Of a DNA stretch of 64,000 nt, positions 8,975-16,931 are shown one piece after another. The notes beneath the pieces were generated by a model, which saw only the letters and a list, made by a program, of their open reading frames with translations, was not told where the DNA came from and did not search any database. The position numbers and the translations under genes are program-made. The stretch's first letter is position 1. Each line of letters opens with the position of its first letter. Location: positions 124,001 through 188,000 of the forward strand of contig JAHZEL010000008.1 of assembly GCA_019421865.1 (NCBI GenBank). The letters run 5' to 3'. The DNA is from Desulfovibrionaceae bacterium (lineage in GTDB: Bacteria; Desulfobacterota; Desulfovibrionia; Desulfovibrionales; Desulfovibrionaceae).

Positions 8975-10225
8975 ATGCCAAAATCCGAACTCATCGTCGG
9001 CCTTGACATAGGGACGACAAAAATCTGCGCCGTTGTCGGCGAACCCTCCGAAAACGGAATAGATATCATCGGGATAGGCACGAGTCCCTCCAACGGCCTG
9101 CGCAAGGGCGTGGTGGTCAACATCGACCAGACGGTGCAGTCCATCCGCAAAGCCGTGGAGGAGGCCGAGCTCATGGCCGGCTGTGAAATCAAGTCCGTGT
9201 ACGCGGGCATTGCCGGCAGCCACATCAAGGGCGTGAACAGTCACGGCGTCATTGCCGTCAAGGGCGGCGGCGAAGTGACGCAGCACGATGTGGATCGTGT
9301 GCTCGACGCGGCCAAGGCCGTGGCCATTCCCATGGATCGGGAAGTCATCCATATTCTGCCTCAGGGCTACATCGTGGACGAGCAGCGCGGCATCGCCAAT
9401 CCCATCGGGATGTCCGGCGTGCGCCTCGAAGCCAACGTGCACATCGTCACCGGCGCGGTCACCTCGGCGCAGAACATCGTGCGCTCCTGCAACAGGAGCG
9501 ATCTCGACGTGTCCGACATCGTGCTTGAATCCCTCGCTTCCTCCAAGTCCATTCTCACGGAAGAGGAGAGGGAAATCGGCGTGGCCATCGTGGACATCGG
9601 CGGCGGCACCAGTGATATCGCCATCTTCACGAACAATGCCATCCGTCATACCGGCGCCGTGGCCCTCGGCGGCAACAATCTCACGAGCGACATCGCCTTC
9701 GGCCTGCGCACCTCCATTTCCGCGGCCGACAAGCTGAAAATAAAATACGGCTGCGCCCTCACCGAAATGGTCCGTCCCGACGAGACCATCGAAGTGCCGG
9801 GCGTGGGCGGACGCCCCTCCCGTACCGTGGAGCGCCGCGTTCTTGCCGAAATATGTGAACCCCGCATGGAAGAAATCCTTGCGCTTGTGTATCAGGAGCT
9901 GGAACATTCCGGGCTCAAGCGCCAGCTCGGCGCAGGCGTCGTCCTCACGGGCGGCGCGGCTCTCATTCCCGGTTGCGCGGAACTGGCGGAGGAAATCTTC
10001 CAGATGCCCACGAGACTGGGTTATCCCCGCAATGTGGGCGGTCTGAAGGACGTCATCAACAACCCCAAGTTCGCCACGGCCGTGGGCCTGCTCTTCTATG
10101 GGGCTGAAAAGGAAAACGAGGAAGCGCCCGTCCGCTTCACGAGCACTCCTTCTGCCGCCGCCGAATCCAGCCTTTTCCACGGAGTGTGGGAACGCATGAA
10201 GCGCTGGTTCGGAGACATTCGTTAA
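8975..10225 (+). CDS. ftsA: Cell division protein FtsA
   Basis: FtsA is an actin-like ATPase that tethers FtsZ to the cytoplasmic membrane. The ATG at 8975 is preferred over the in-frame ATG at 8960: GGGGAG lies seven bases before it, and the protein then begins close to the usual MSKSELIVGLDIG form. This gives 416 residues. The actin-fold phosphate loops are visible: LDIGTTKICAVVGE near the N-terminus and VDIGGGTSDIAIF in the middle. An amphipathic membrane-targeting helix (WERMKRWFGDI) ends the protein. ftsZ follows after 28 bases. Confidence 0.96.
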   Translation: MPKSELIVGLDIGTTKICAVVGEPSENGIDIIGIGTSPSNGLRKGVVVNIDQTVQSIRKAVEEAELMAGCEIKSVYAGIAGSHIKGVNSHGVIAVKGGGEVTQHDVDRVLDAAKAVAIPMDREVIHILPQGYIVDEQRGIANPIGMSGVRLEANVHIVTGAVTSAQNIVRSCNRSDLDVSDIVLESLASSKSILTEEEREIGVAIVDIGGGTSDIAIFTNNAIRHTGAVALGGNNLTSDIAFGLRTSISAADKLKIKYGCALTEMVRPDETIEVPGVGGRPSRTVERRVLAEICEPRMEEILALVYQELEHSGLKRQLGAGVVLTGGAALIPGCAELAEEIFQMPTRLGYPRNVGGLKDVINNPKFATAVGLLFYGAEKENEEAPVRFTSTPSAAAESSLFHGVWERMKRWFGDIR

Positions 10226-10253
10226 TTCTGTCGAAATCCCGGAGACATACACT

Positions 10254-11513
10254 ATGGACGATATGGTTCCCGATACGGAACAGGCCGCAAAGATCAAAGT
10301 CATCGGTGTCGGCGGCGGCGGCGGAAACGCCGTGCAGAACATGATCAATTCCCGCCTTGAAGGCGTGTCCTTCATCTGCGCCAATACCGATATGCAGGCT
10401 CTTTCGCGGTCTCTGGCCGAAGAACATATTCAGCTCGGCAAGGAGCTTACCCGCGGTCTCGGCGCGGGCGCCAAGCCCGAAGTCGGTCAGGCGGCCGCCG
10501 AGGAAAGCGTGGAAGACATCCGCAAGGCCATCGACGGCGCCGACATGGTGTTCGTCACCGCGGGCATGGGCGGCGGCACCGGTACCGGCGCGGCTCCCGT
10601 CATCGCCAAGGTGGCCAAGGAAAAGGGCGTGCTCACCGTGGGCGTCGTCACCAAGCCTTTCCGCTTTGAAGGCGAAAAGCGCATGAAGGCGGCTCTCAAG
10701 GGCATCGACGAACTGCGTCAGCACGTGGACAGCCTGGTCATCATTCCCAATGACCGCCTGCTCGCCATTGCGCCCAAGAACGCCAAGGTCACCGAAATGC
10801 TCAAGAAGGCCGACGATGTGCTCTACGACGCCGTGCGCGGTGTGACCGACCTCATCACCAAGCCCGGTCTCATCAACGCCGACTTCGCCGACGTGCGCAC
10901 CGTCATGAGCCGTCAGGGCATGGCCCTCATGGGCGAAGGCCGCGCCTCGGGTGACAACAGAGCTCTCGATGCCGCCAAGCGCGCCATCACCAGCCCGCTT
11001 CTGGAAGACCTTTCCATCACGGGCTGCAAGGCCATGCTGGTGAACATCACCGCCAACGAAGACCTCGGCATGGACGAATTCAGCACCGCCGCCTCCTACA
11101 TTGAAGAGGCCGCCCGCGGCGCCAACGGAGAAGATCCGGAAATCGTGGTGGCCATGTCTCTGGACGAAAGCTGCAGCGAAGAAATCCGCATCACCGTTAT
11201 CGCCACCGGTATCGAACCCGAAGCGGAAAAGCCCGCCAAGGCTGCGACCGGTACCGTGGTCACCATGAACGACGGCCGCGAACCGAACGTTCCCCCGGTG
11301 GTGCAGGGCTACGGTACCAGACAGAGACATTCCCGCGATCCGCGTGAAATTCTCGCCAGACCCAAGCTCTACAGCGAATATCCTCAGGACGATACCGACA
11401 TTCCCACCTACCTGCGCTATCAGGAACGGGCCAAGCAGTACCAGGAGCCTGCCGAAGACTTCACCATAGAAGAAGACGACAGCCCCGCCTACCTGCGCAA
11501 GCAGAATCATTGA
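10254..11513 (+). CDS. ftsZ: Cell division GTPase FtsZ
   Basis: FtsZ is the tubulin-like GTPase that forms the division ring. The 419-residue product has the N-terminal VIGVGGGGGNAVQNM nucleotide loop, the tubulin signature GGGTGTGAAPVIA near residue 105 and the synergy-loop region. An acidic linker follows. The C-terminal tail carries two segments that resemble the conserved partner-binding peptide, DIPTYLR at 382-388 and DSPAYLRKQ at 409-417, where most FtsZ proteins have one. A GGAG ribosome site lies nine bases before the ATG. An intrinsic terminator follows immediately. Confidence 0.98.
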   Translation: MDDMVPDTEQAAKIKVIGVGGGGGNAVQNMINSRLEGVSFICANTDMQALSRSLAEEHIQLGKELTRGLGAGAKPEVGQAAAEESVEDIRKAIDGADMVFVTAGMGGGTGTGAAPVIAKVAKEKGVLTVGVVTKPFRFEGEKRMKAALKGIDELRQHVDSLVIIPNDRLLAIAPKNAKVTEMLKKADDVLYDAVRGVTDLITKPGLINADFADVRTVMSRQGMALMGEGRASGDNRALDAAKRAITSPLLEDLSITGCKAMLVNITANEDLGMDEFSTAASYIEEAARGANGEDPEIVVAMSLDESCSEEIRITVIATGIEPEAEKPAKAATGTVVTMNDGREPNVPPVVQGYGTRQRHSRDPREILARPKLYSEYPQDDTDIPTYLRYQERAKQYQEPAEDFTIEEDDSPAYLRKQNH

Positions 11514-11520
11514 TGACAAA

Positions 11521-11550
11521 GCCTCCGGATCAGACGCCGGGGGCTTTTTT
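11521..11550 (+). terminator. Intrinsic terminator after ftsZ
   Basis: GCCTCCGG (11521-11528) pairs with CCGGGGGC (11537-11544), with one G-T pair, and is followed by six T. It begins seven bases after the ftsZ stop and closes the dcw operon. Confidence 0.9.
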
Positions 11551-11567
11551 ATGGACAAGAAGAATGG

Positions 11568-11618
11568 GCGGGGGAAGGAGGAAACCCTTTTGAAAAAGGG
11601 CTTTCCTCCTTCCCCCGC
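11568..11618. repeat. Dispersed 51-base hairpin repeat, copy 1
   Basis: A long imperfect palindrome: GCGGGGGAAGGAGGAAACCC at 11568-11587 pairs with its complement at 11598-11618 with one bulged C, around a T/A-rich loop. All 51 bases recur at 31884-31934, and similarity extends about 30 bases further at the 3' side. It follows the ftsZ terminator, so it is not needed for termination. It is probably a REP-like intergenic element. Confidence 0.75.
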
Positions 11619-12399
11619 GCCCCCATCCTCCTTCCTAAAACGTTTGATCGTTTGGGAGAGGGGAAAAAGAGTATTCCGCATTTCCCGGAAAGCCGCTTTT
11701 TTTCGCTTCGATCGTTTTATGCTGCCCATTCAAAAGGAAAGTTTTTCAGGAACTGAGCTTGTGTATGGTGCGCAAGGTGCGTTTCAACGATGTAGCCCGG
11801 TCGCTTTCAAACCGGCCGGGAGGGTGACACAAACAGCCTAAATTCACGTACGGCTCTGAGCGCAGCTTCGTTGTACAATCCCGCAATCCATACAAAGCGC
11901 CTGTGCGCTCCAAGGTCCCCGGTGCAGCGGCGGCTCTTCCGGTCGAGAGCGTGTTCCTGCCCTGCCTGCGGTTTTCCGATGCCTATGATTTTCCTTTTTC
12001 TTGTTGCTTTCCGACCGTCGGCCGTACGTTTATGCGCGCACAAAAGCCTTTCACGCAGGGCATACGCCCGGCGACGAGTCGGAAAGCAAATCTTTTTCTG
12101 AACAGAACGCAGAAAAAGGGAGAGGCTCTTTTAATATTCGTCAGCTCGACGCTCAAGGGCATTTTGACGGCTTCGGATAATGGCATCCGCGCGGAAAGAA
12201 AATGTTACATAGCTGAAATTCCGCGAACGACATGCAAAATACGCCCTTCTGATAGTTGAAGTCGTTCCGTGCCCCCTTGCCTCCGTGCAGAATCTCCGGC
12301 ATAGAGACATTTCGACCACCGGCTTTTTCCGTATGACGGAAAACAACGACACCTCAAGATGTTAACGAGGGCAGTTCCGCTGCCTTCTACGGAGGACTC
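11619..12399. other. Intergenic region without a convincing gene
   Basis: Short open frames exist on both strands, but none has a ribosome site, normal protein composition or a recognisable family. The first 30 bases continue the similarity with the second hairpin-repeat copy. A CCGGT...ACCGG stem-loop lies near 11798-11817. No tRNA or known structured RNA was recognised. Confidence 0.5.
12325..12343. promoter_or_regulatory. Perfect 8-base inverted repeat upstream of the rhodanese gene
   Basis: TTTTCCGT (12325-12332) and ACGGAAAA (12336-12343) form a perfect inverted repeat with a three-base spacer, 57 bases before the rhodanese ATG. The size and spacing would suit a dimeric repressor or activator site. 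No regulator can be named. Confidence 0.35.
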
Positions 12400-12801
12400 A
12401 TGAAAATCGCACGTTTCGCCGCGGCGCTTCTTCTTGCCGCAACGCTTCTCGTCTCCCCCTGCATCGCTGCCGACATCCCGGCTACCGGCAAGCTTGATCC
12501 GGCCCAGGCCACGGAACTGTACACGGCGCAGAAGGACGGACTTGTCATTCTCGACGTGAGAACGGATGCCGAATTCAATGCCGGTCATGCAGAAGGCGCG
12601 CTGCACATTCCCGTGGATCAGCTCGCCGCCCGTGTGCAGGAAGTGCCGGAAGGCAAGCCTGTGCTCATTCTCTGCCGTTCCGGCATGCGCGCCTCCAACG
12701 CCTACAAAATTCTGCGCAAGGCCGGTCGCCCTGCAGAAAATCTGTGGTTCCTCTCCGGCTATACCGACTACAGCGCCGGTACGCCGAAGTTCCATAACTG
12801 A
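12400..12801 (+). CDS. Secreted single-domain rhodanese
   Basis: This is a 133-residue protein with a clear signal peptide (residues 1-23, ending near CIAAD), so it should act in the periplasm. One rhodanese domain follows: VILDVRTDAEFNAGH near residues 50-64 and the active-site loop CRSGMRAS, whose Cys would carry the persulfide. Such proteins transfer sulfane sulfur to thiol or cyanide acceptors; the natural acceptor here is unknown. GGAGG lies five bases before the ATG. The gene stands alone between two spacers, with an intrinsic terminator about 80 bases downstream. Confidence 0.88.
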   Translation: MKIARFAAALLLAATLLVSPCIAADIPATGKLDPAQATELYTAQKDGLVILDVRTDAEFNAGHAEGALHIPVDQLAARVQEVPEGKPVLILCRSGMRASNAYKILRKAGRPAENLWFLSGYTDYSAGTPKFHN

Positions 12802-12880
12802 TCCGATTCCGTACTGAGCCTTGCTCTCATATAACTGCAAGACTCAGATGACGAGCCGGGAATCCCCGGCACTCCATTTC

Positions 12881-12918
12881 AGGCCCGAGGCTTTCATGCC
12901 GCCGGGCCTGTTTTTTTT
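12881..12918 (+). terminator. Intrinsic terminator after the rhodanese gene
   Basis: AGGCCCG (12881-12887) pairs with CGGGCCT (12903-12909), with an inner GGC/GCC extension, followed by a run of eight T from 12911. A second small palindrome (GCCGGG...CCCGGC type) precedes it at about 12855-12870. Confidence 0.85.
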
Positions 12919-13337
12919 GGGGGGAACAGCTTTCAGACTCAGTCGGTATCGCCTGCCGGGAGTCGCGGCGATCGCCCGGACTCTGTCCGTCCCCTTCCTC
13001 CGGTTTCCTCGGCAGCGCCGCATGGGCGCCGGTCGTTTTCCACCTTTCTGCGTACCAGACAGGATCGTCCGGCTTCCATTCTTTTCCGGCTCCGCCCCGA
13101 AAACGTCTTCTCCGCACGGAAGCTTCCTCCTGTGCACAGTTTTCCGCTGTCCGAAATTCCCTGCCAGCCACCGGAACAGAACCATTCTCCGCCGCCCCTC
13201 GCGCCGTTGCGGCATCTTCCGGCTTTTTTCCGGGAAACCGCCCTTTCAGCCTTGCGTTTTCCCGTCAACGGGTCTAACGTTTAGGCGCCTTTGCGCCTTT
13301 ATTATGCGGGCACATCATGTTTACGCACGGGGAATGT
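12919..13337. other. Spacer upstream of the Ehr operon
   Basis: No convincing gene. Open frames on the minus strand here lack ribosome sites and have arginine- and glycine-rich composition typical of read-through in G+C-rich DNA. A weak promoter-like pair, TTGCGT (13252-13257) and TAACGT (13275-13280) with 17 bases between, lies about 60 bases before ehrA. Confidence 0.4.
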
Positions 13338-15353
13338 ATGGAAACGTTTCTTCTTGCCCTTCTGCTCATGGCTGTCGGCGCGCTTCTTACCGGTGTCGTC
13401 GCCCTGCGGCCGGTGAGTCACTCCACCAACAGAACGGCTAATTTCATCGGTCCGGCCAGCGCGGCCGCGGCCTGTCTGCTCGGGGTCTACGGACTTTTTT
13501 CCGGCGGCTGGAACAGTGCCGAAAACTTCATCCTGCCCTGGGGGCTGCCGTTCGGCGCCTTTGCCCTCGGCCTTGATCCGCTCTCCCGCCTCTTTCTGCT
13601 GCCCGTGTTCGCGCTGGGGTTCACCTGCGCCCTCTCCGGCTGCATTTCCCTGCGCCACAGCGATCCTGCCGAGCACAACCTCGGAGCCCACTGGCTCTTC
13701 TTCCTGCTGCTTCTGCTCGGCATGACCTGCGTCATGACTGCGCGCGACGCGCTCTTCTTCATGCTCGCATGGGAAATCATGTCGCTCTCGCCCTTCTTCC
13801 TCATCGACTTCAACGACCGCGACCGTCTCGTGCAGGATGCCTCGTGGGTCTATCTCATCGCCGCCCATCTCGGCGCGGTGCTGCTCATCGCCTTCTTCGC
13901 CCTGCTCTGGCAGCAGAGCGGATCCACGCTCTTCTCCGTCATGGCCATGAAGGCTCCCGCCAACGTTTCCGCGCTCTTCCTGCTCGCGCTTTTCGGCTTC
14001 GGCGCGAAGGCCGGTCTTGCGCCGCTCCACGTCTGGCTGCCTGAAGCCCATCCCGCCGCGCCGAGTCACGTGTCCGCCCTGCTCTCCGGTGCCATGCTGA
14101 ACGCCGGTCTCTACGGTATCATCCGCGCGCTCGACTTCTTCGGTCCGGCCCAGAACATGCCCGGCTGGTGGGGATGGCTGCTCATGGCTGCCGGACTCGT
14201 CACCGCGCTCGTGGGCATTCTGAAGGCCCTTGCCCAAAACCATCTGAAGCGCCTGCTCGCCTACTCCAGCGTGGAAAACATGGGACTCATGATCATGGGC
14301 GCGGGCATCGGACTCGTGGGCATCCACACCGGCAGCGCGTGGACCGCAGCGCTGGGCTTTTCCGGCTGTCTCTTCCACATGCTGAACCACTCAGCCTTCA
14401 AGGGCCTGCTGTTTCTGTGCGCAGGCGAAGTGCTGCACGCCACGGGCACCGTCAACATGACGCAGCTCGGCGGCCTGCAGAAGAAAATGCCCATGCTCGG
14501 CGCGCTCTTTGCGCTCGGCGCGGCATCCATCGCCTGCCTGCCGCCCTTCAACGGCTTCGCCGGCGAATTCGTGCTCTCCCTCTCCATGCTCCGCTCGCTG
14601 GAGCTGCCCGGCATGGAACAGAAAATCGCCATGCTCGCCTGTCTGACCGGCCTCATGCTCACCAGCGGCATTTCCGCCGTCGTCTACGCCAAGGCCTACG
14701 GCATGACCTTCCTCGGTCAGCCCCGCAGCCGGGCCGCAGTCGACCTCCATGCTCCGGCCCCCCGTCTTCTGCTGCCGCTGTGCCTTCCCGCCGCGGCCTG
14801 CGTGTTCGGCGGTCTCTTCGCCCCCTGGGCCTTCCGCATGGTGCAGCCCACCCTGGAGTTCATTCCCGTCATGCATGACGGCCTGCTCAATCCCGCGCGA
14901 ACCGTCATCACGGAAACCGGCGGTCTGCTCGGCAACATTTCGCTCTTCGGCGCGGCGGCCGTGCTGCTCGTGCTGCTCTTCTCGCTCCTGCGACGCGCCC
15001 TTCTTGCCCGCCACGGCGTGAAGCGCGGCCCGGTGTGGGGCTGCGGCTATCAGTACGGCACGCCCCGCATCCAGTATACGCCCGCCTCCTTCGTGGAACC
15101 CGCCGCACGACTCTTCGGCCCCGTCATGGGCACCACCGTGACCTCAAAGCTTCCCAAGGGCCTCTTCCCCGCGGACGCATCCCTCGATGTGGAAGCGCCC
15201 GACGTGGTGCGCGGACGCTTCTACACTCCGCTCTTCCAGCTTGTCGAACGCGCCTGCAATGCGCTCAAGATACTGCAGAACGGCCTGGTGAACATGTACA
15301 TTCTCTACATACTCATCACGCTCGTGGCCCTTCTCATCTGGGGGATAGCATAA
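13338..15353 (+). CDS. ehrA: Ehr complex antiporter-like membrane subunit (HyfB/NuoL type)
   Basis: A 671-residue integral membrane subunit of the proton-pumping type shared by Complex I and group 4 hydrogenases. Antiporter-family landmarks are present: the Glu in LAWEIMSLSPFF near residue 145, the Lys in GAKAGLAPLHVWLPEAHP near 230, the LKRLLAYSSVENMG stretch near 310, and many helices. The ATG at 13338 was chosen because it opens directly into the first helix; an in-frame ATG at 13317 has no better ribosome site. It is the first of six genes with overlaps or gaps under 12 bases. The symbol follows the Ehr order known from Geobacter and is inferred. Confidence 0.85.
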   Translation: METFLLALLLMAVGALLTGVVALRPVSHSTNRTANFIGPASAAAACLLGVYGLFSGGWNSAENFILPWGLPFGAFALGLDPLSRLFLLPVFALGFTCALSGCISLRHSDPAEHNLGAHWLFFLLLLLGMTCVMTARDALFFMLAWEIMSLSPFFLIDFNDRDRLVQDASWVYLIAAHLGAVLLIAFFALLWQQSGSTLFSVMAMKAPANVSALFLLALFGFGAKAGLAPLHVWLPEAHPAAPSHVSALLSGAMLNAGLYGIIRALDFFGPAQNMPGWWGWLLMAAGLVTALVGILKALAQNHLKRLLAYSSVENMGLMIMGAGIGLVGIHTGSAWTAALGFSGCLFHMLNHSAFKGLLFLCAGEVLHATGTVNMTQLGGLQKKMPMLGALFALGAASIACLPPFNGFAGEFVLSLSMLRSLELPGMEQKIAMLACLTGLMLTSGISAVVYAKAYGMTFLGQPRSRAAVDLHAPAPRLLLPLCLPAAACVFGGLFAPWAFRMVQPTLEFIPVMHDGLLNPARTVITETGGLLGNISLFGAAAVLLVLLFSLLRRALLARHGVKRGPVWGCGYQYGTPRIQYTPASFVEPAARLFGPVMGTTVTSKLPKGLFPADASLDVEAPDVVRGRFYTPLFQLVERACNALKILQNGLVNMYILYILITLVALLIWGIA

Positions 15354-16282
15354 TGAACATGTGGATCTACGCCGCCGAGCTTCTGCTCGCGCTTCTTCTT
15401 GCGCCCCTTGCCGTCGGCATCGTCAACCGGGTGAAGGCCAAATTTTCCGGCCGTCACGGCAAGCCGCTCCTCCAGCTCTACTACGACGTCTTCAAGCTGC
15501 TCCGCAAAGGCGAAGTCACGGGCGACGGCACCACCTGGGTTTTCTCCGCAGGCCCCGTCATCGCGCTCGTTTCCGCGCTGCTCGCCCTCGCCCTCATTCC
15601 CCTCGGAGGCATGGCCTCGCCCTTTGCCTTTCAGGGCGACTTCATCCTCTGCGCCTATCTTCTCGGCATGGGACGCTTTGCCACCATACTGGCGGCGCTT
15701 GATACCGGCTCTCCCTTCGAGGGCATGGGCGCAAGCCGCGAAGCCCTGTTCGGCGCGCTGACCGAACCTGTGCTCTTCCTCGTGCTGCTGGCCCTCATCA
15801 CCACGGCGGAGAGCCTCGGCGTGGAACGGGAACTTTCGCTCTCCACCCTGTTCAACGGCTTTGCCCCGCAGGCCTGGGCGGGCGGCAGACCCGAGCTTGT
15901 CATGCTCATCTTCGTCATGGGCGTGCTGCTGCTCGTGGAAAACTGCCGCATTCCCGTGGATGATCCCAACACCCATCTGGAACTCACCATGATCCATGAA
16001 GTCATGGTGCTCGACCACTCCGGCCCGAATCTGGCCTTCATCCAGTACGGGGCGGCGCTGAAGCTCTGGCTGTTCTCTTCGCTGCTGACGGGCCTGTTCC
16101 TTCCGGCCATGCCCGCATGGGCGCATACCCTCGCCTCGCTGAGCGGCATCTTCCTTCTTGCCGTCGCCGTGGGCGTGGTGGAATCCGTCATGGCCCGCCT
16201 GCGCATGCATGTGGTGCCCGCGCTCATCGGACTCGCCGGTTCCGTGGCCGCGTTCGTTCTCATTCTGACTCTGGTGCGGTAG
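15353..16282 (+). CDS. ehrB: Ehr complex NuoH/HyfC-like membrane subunit
   Basis: A 309-residue membrane protein of the NuoH/HyfC family, the subunit that connects the hydrophilic arm of Complex I-like enzymes to the membrane pumps. It has about eight helices. The acidic loop ENCRIPVDDPNTHLELTMIH, typical of this family, is present near residues 197-216. The early segment RVKAKFSGRHGKPLLQLYYD also matches the family. The start codon overlaps the ehrA stop (TAATG), with GGGG eight bases upstream, so translation is probably coupled. Confidence 0.87.
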   Translation: MNMWIYAAELLLALLLAPLAVGIVNRVKAKFSGRHGKPLLQLYYDVFKLLRKGEVTGDGTTWVFSAGPVIALVSALLALALIPLGGMASPFAFQGDFILCAYLLGMGRFATILAALDTGSPFEGMGASREALFGALTEPVLFLVLLALITTAESLGVERELSLSTLFNGFAPQAWAGGRPELVMLIFVMGVLLLVENCRIPVDDPNTHLELTMIHEVMVLDHSGPNLAFIQYGAALKLWLFSSLLTGLFLPAMPAWAHTLASLSGIFLLAVAVGVVESVMARLRMHVVPALIGLAGSVAAFVLILTLVR

Positions 16283-16285
16283 CCT

Positions 16286-16930
16286 ATGTCCTCGCTCTTC
16301 CAGTTCGTCATTCTTCTGCTGCTCGTCACCGACCTCATCATGCTCTGGTCGGGACGCATTCTCATGCTCATACGCCTCTCCGCCGTGCAGGGCGCGCTGC
16401 TCGCCGCGCTGCTGCTTCTGCCCGTGGACGGCGCGCTCGACGCGGAACACGTCTTTCTGGCCGCCGCCGTCTTTGCGCTCAAGGGCGTGGGCTTCCCCGT
16501 GTTTCTCCGTCATGTCTGCCACAAGCTCGGCATAGAGCCCATGGTGCGCCCGCGCCTCGGCCGCATGTATCCGCTGGCCGCCGGACTTGCCTGCCTCGCC
16601 TTCGCGCTCTGGCTTGAAGGCCGCATCCCCGCCGTGACCGATCTCTTTCCCGCCCTGCTCTTCCCCGTGGCCCTCACCACGCTGTTCTGCGGGCTCATTC
16701 TCGTGGTGGGCTGCGCCAAGGCGCTGGCACAGGTCATCGGCTATCTCGTGGTGGAAAACGGCATCTTCATGCTCGGCATTCCCCTCATGACTGAAGGCTC
16801 GGTGTGGTTTGAACTGAGCATCCTGCTCGACGTGTTCGCCGCCGTCTTCGTCATGGCCATCGCCATCAACCACATAAGCAGCGCGTTCGATTCCATCGAC
16901 GTGGCGCGCTTCCGCAATCTGAGGGACTGA
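16286..16930 (+). CDS. ehrC: Ehr complex HyfE-like membrane subunit
   Basis: A small 214-residue membrane protein with about six helices. Position and pattern match HyfE, whose N-terminal part resembles NuoK: a helix pair rich in Leu, then the conserved VVENGIFMLGIP stretch near residues 153-164. It probably forms part of the ion path. It starts four bases after ehrB and ends one base before ehrD. Recognition rests on order and the short conserved stretch rather than on catalytic residues. Confidence 0.8.
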   Translation: MSSLFQFVILLLLVTDLIMLWSGRILMLIRLSAVQGALLAALLLLPVDGALDAEHVFLAAAVFALKGVGFPVFLRHVCHKLGIEPMVRPRLGRMYPLAAGLACLAFALWLEGRIPAVTDLFPALLFPVALTTLFCGLILVVGCAKALAQVIGYLVVENGIFMLGIPLMTEGSVWFELSILLDVFAAVFVMAIAINHISSAFDSIDVARFRNLRD

Positions 16931-16931
16931 C

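Noticed and set aside
11836..11862. Group II intron remnant, from a CACGTACGGCTC string resembling the 3' half of domain V
   Set aside because: The matching 5' half (GAGCCGTA type) and any intron-encoded protein are absent.
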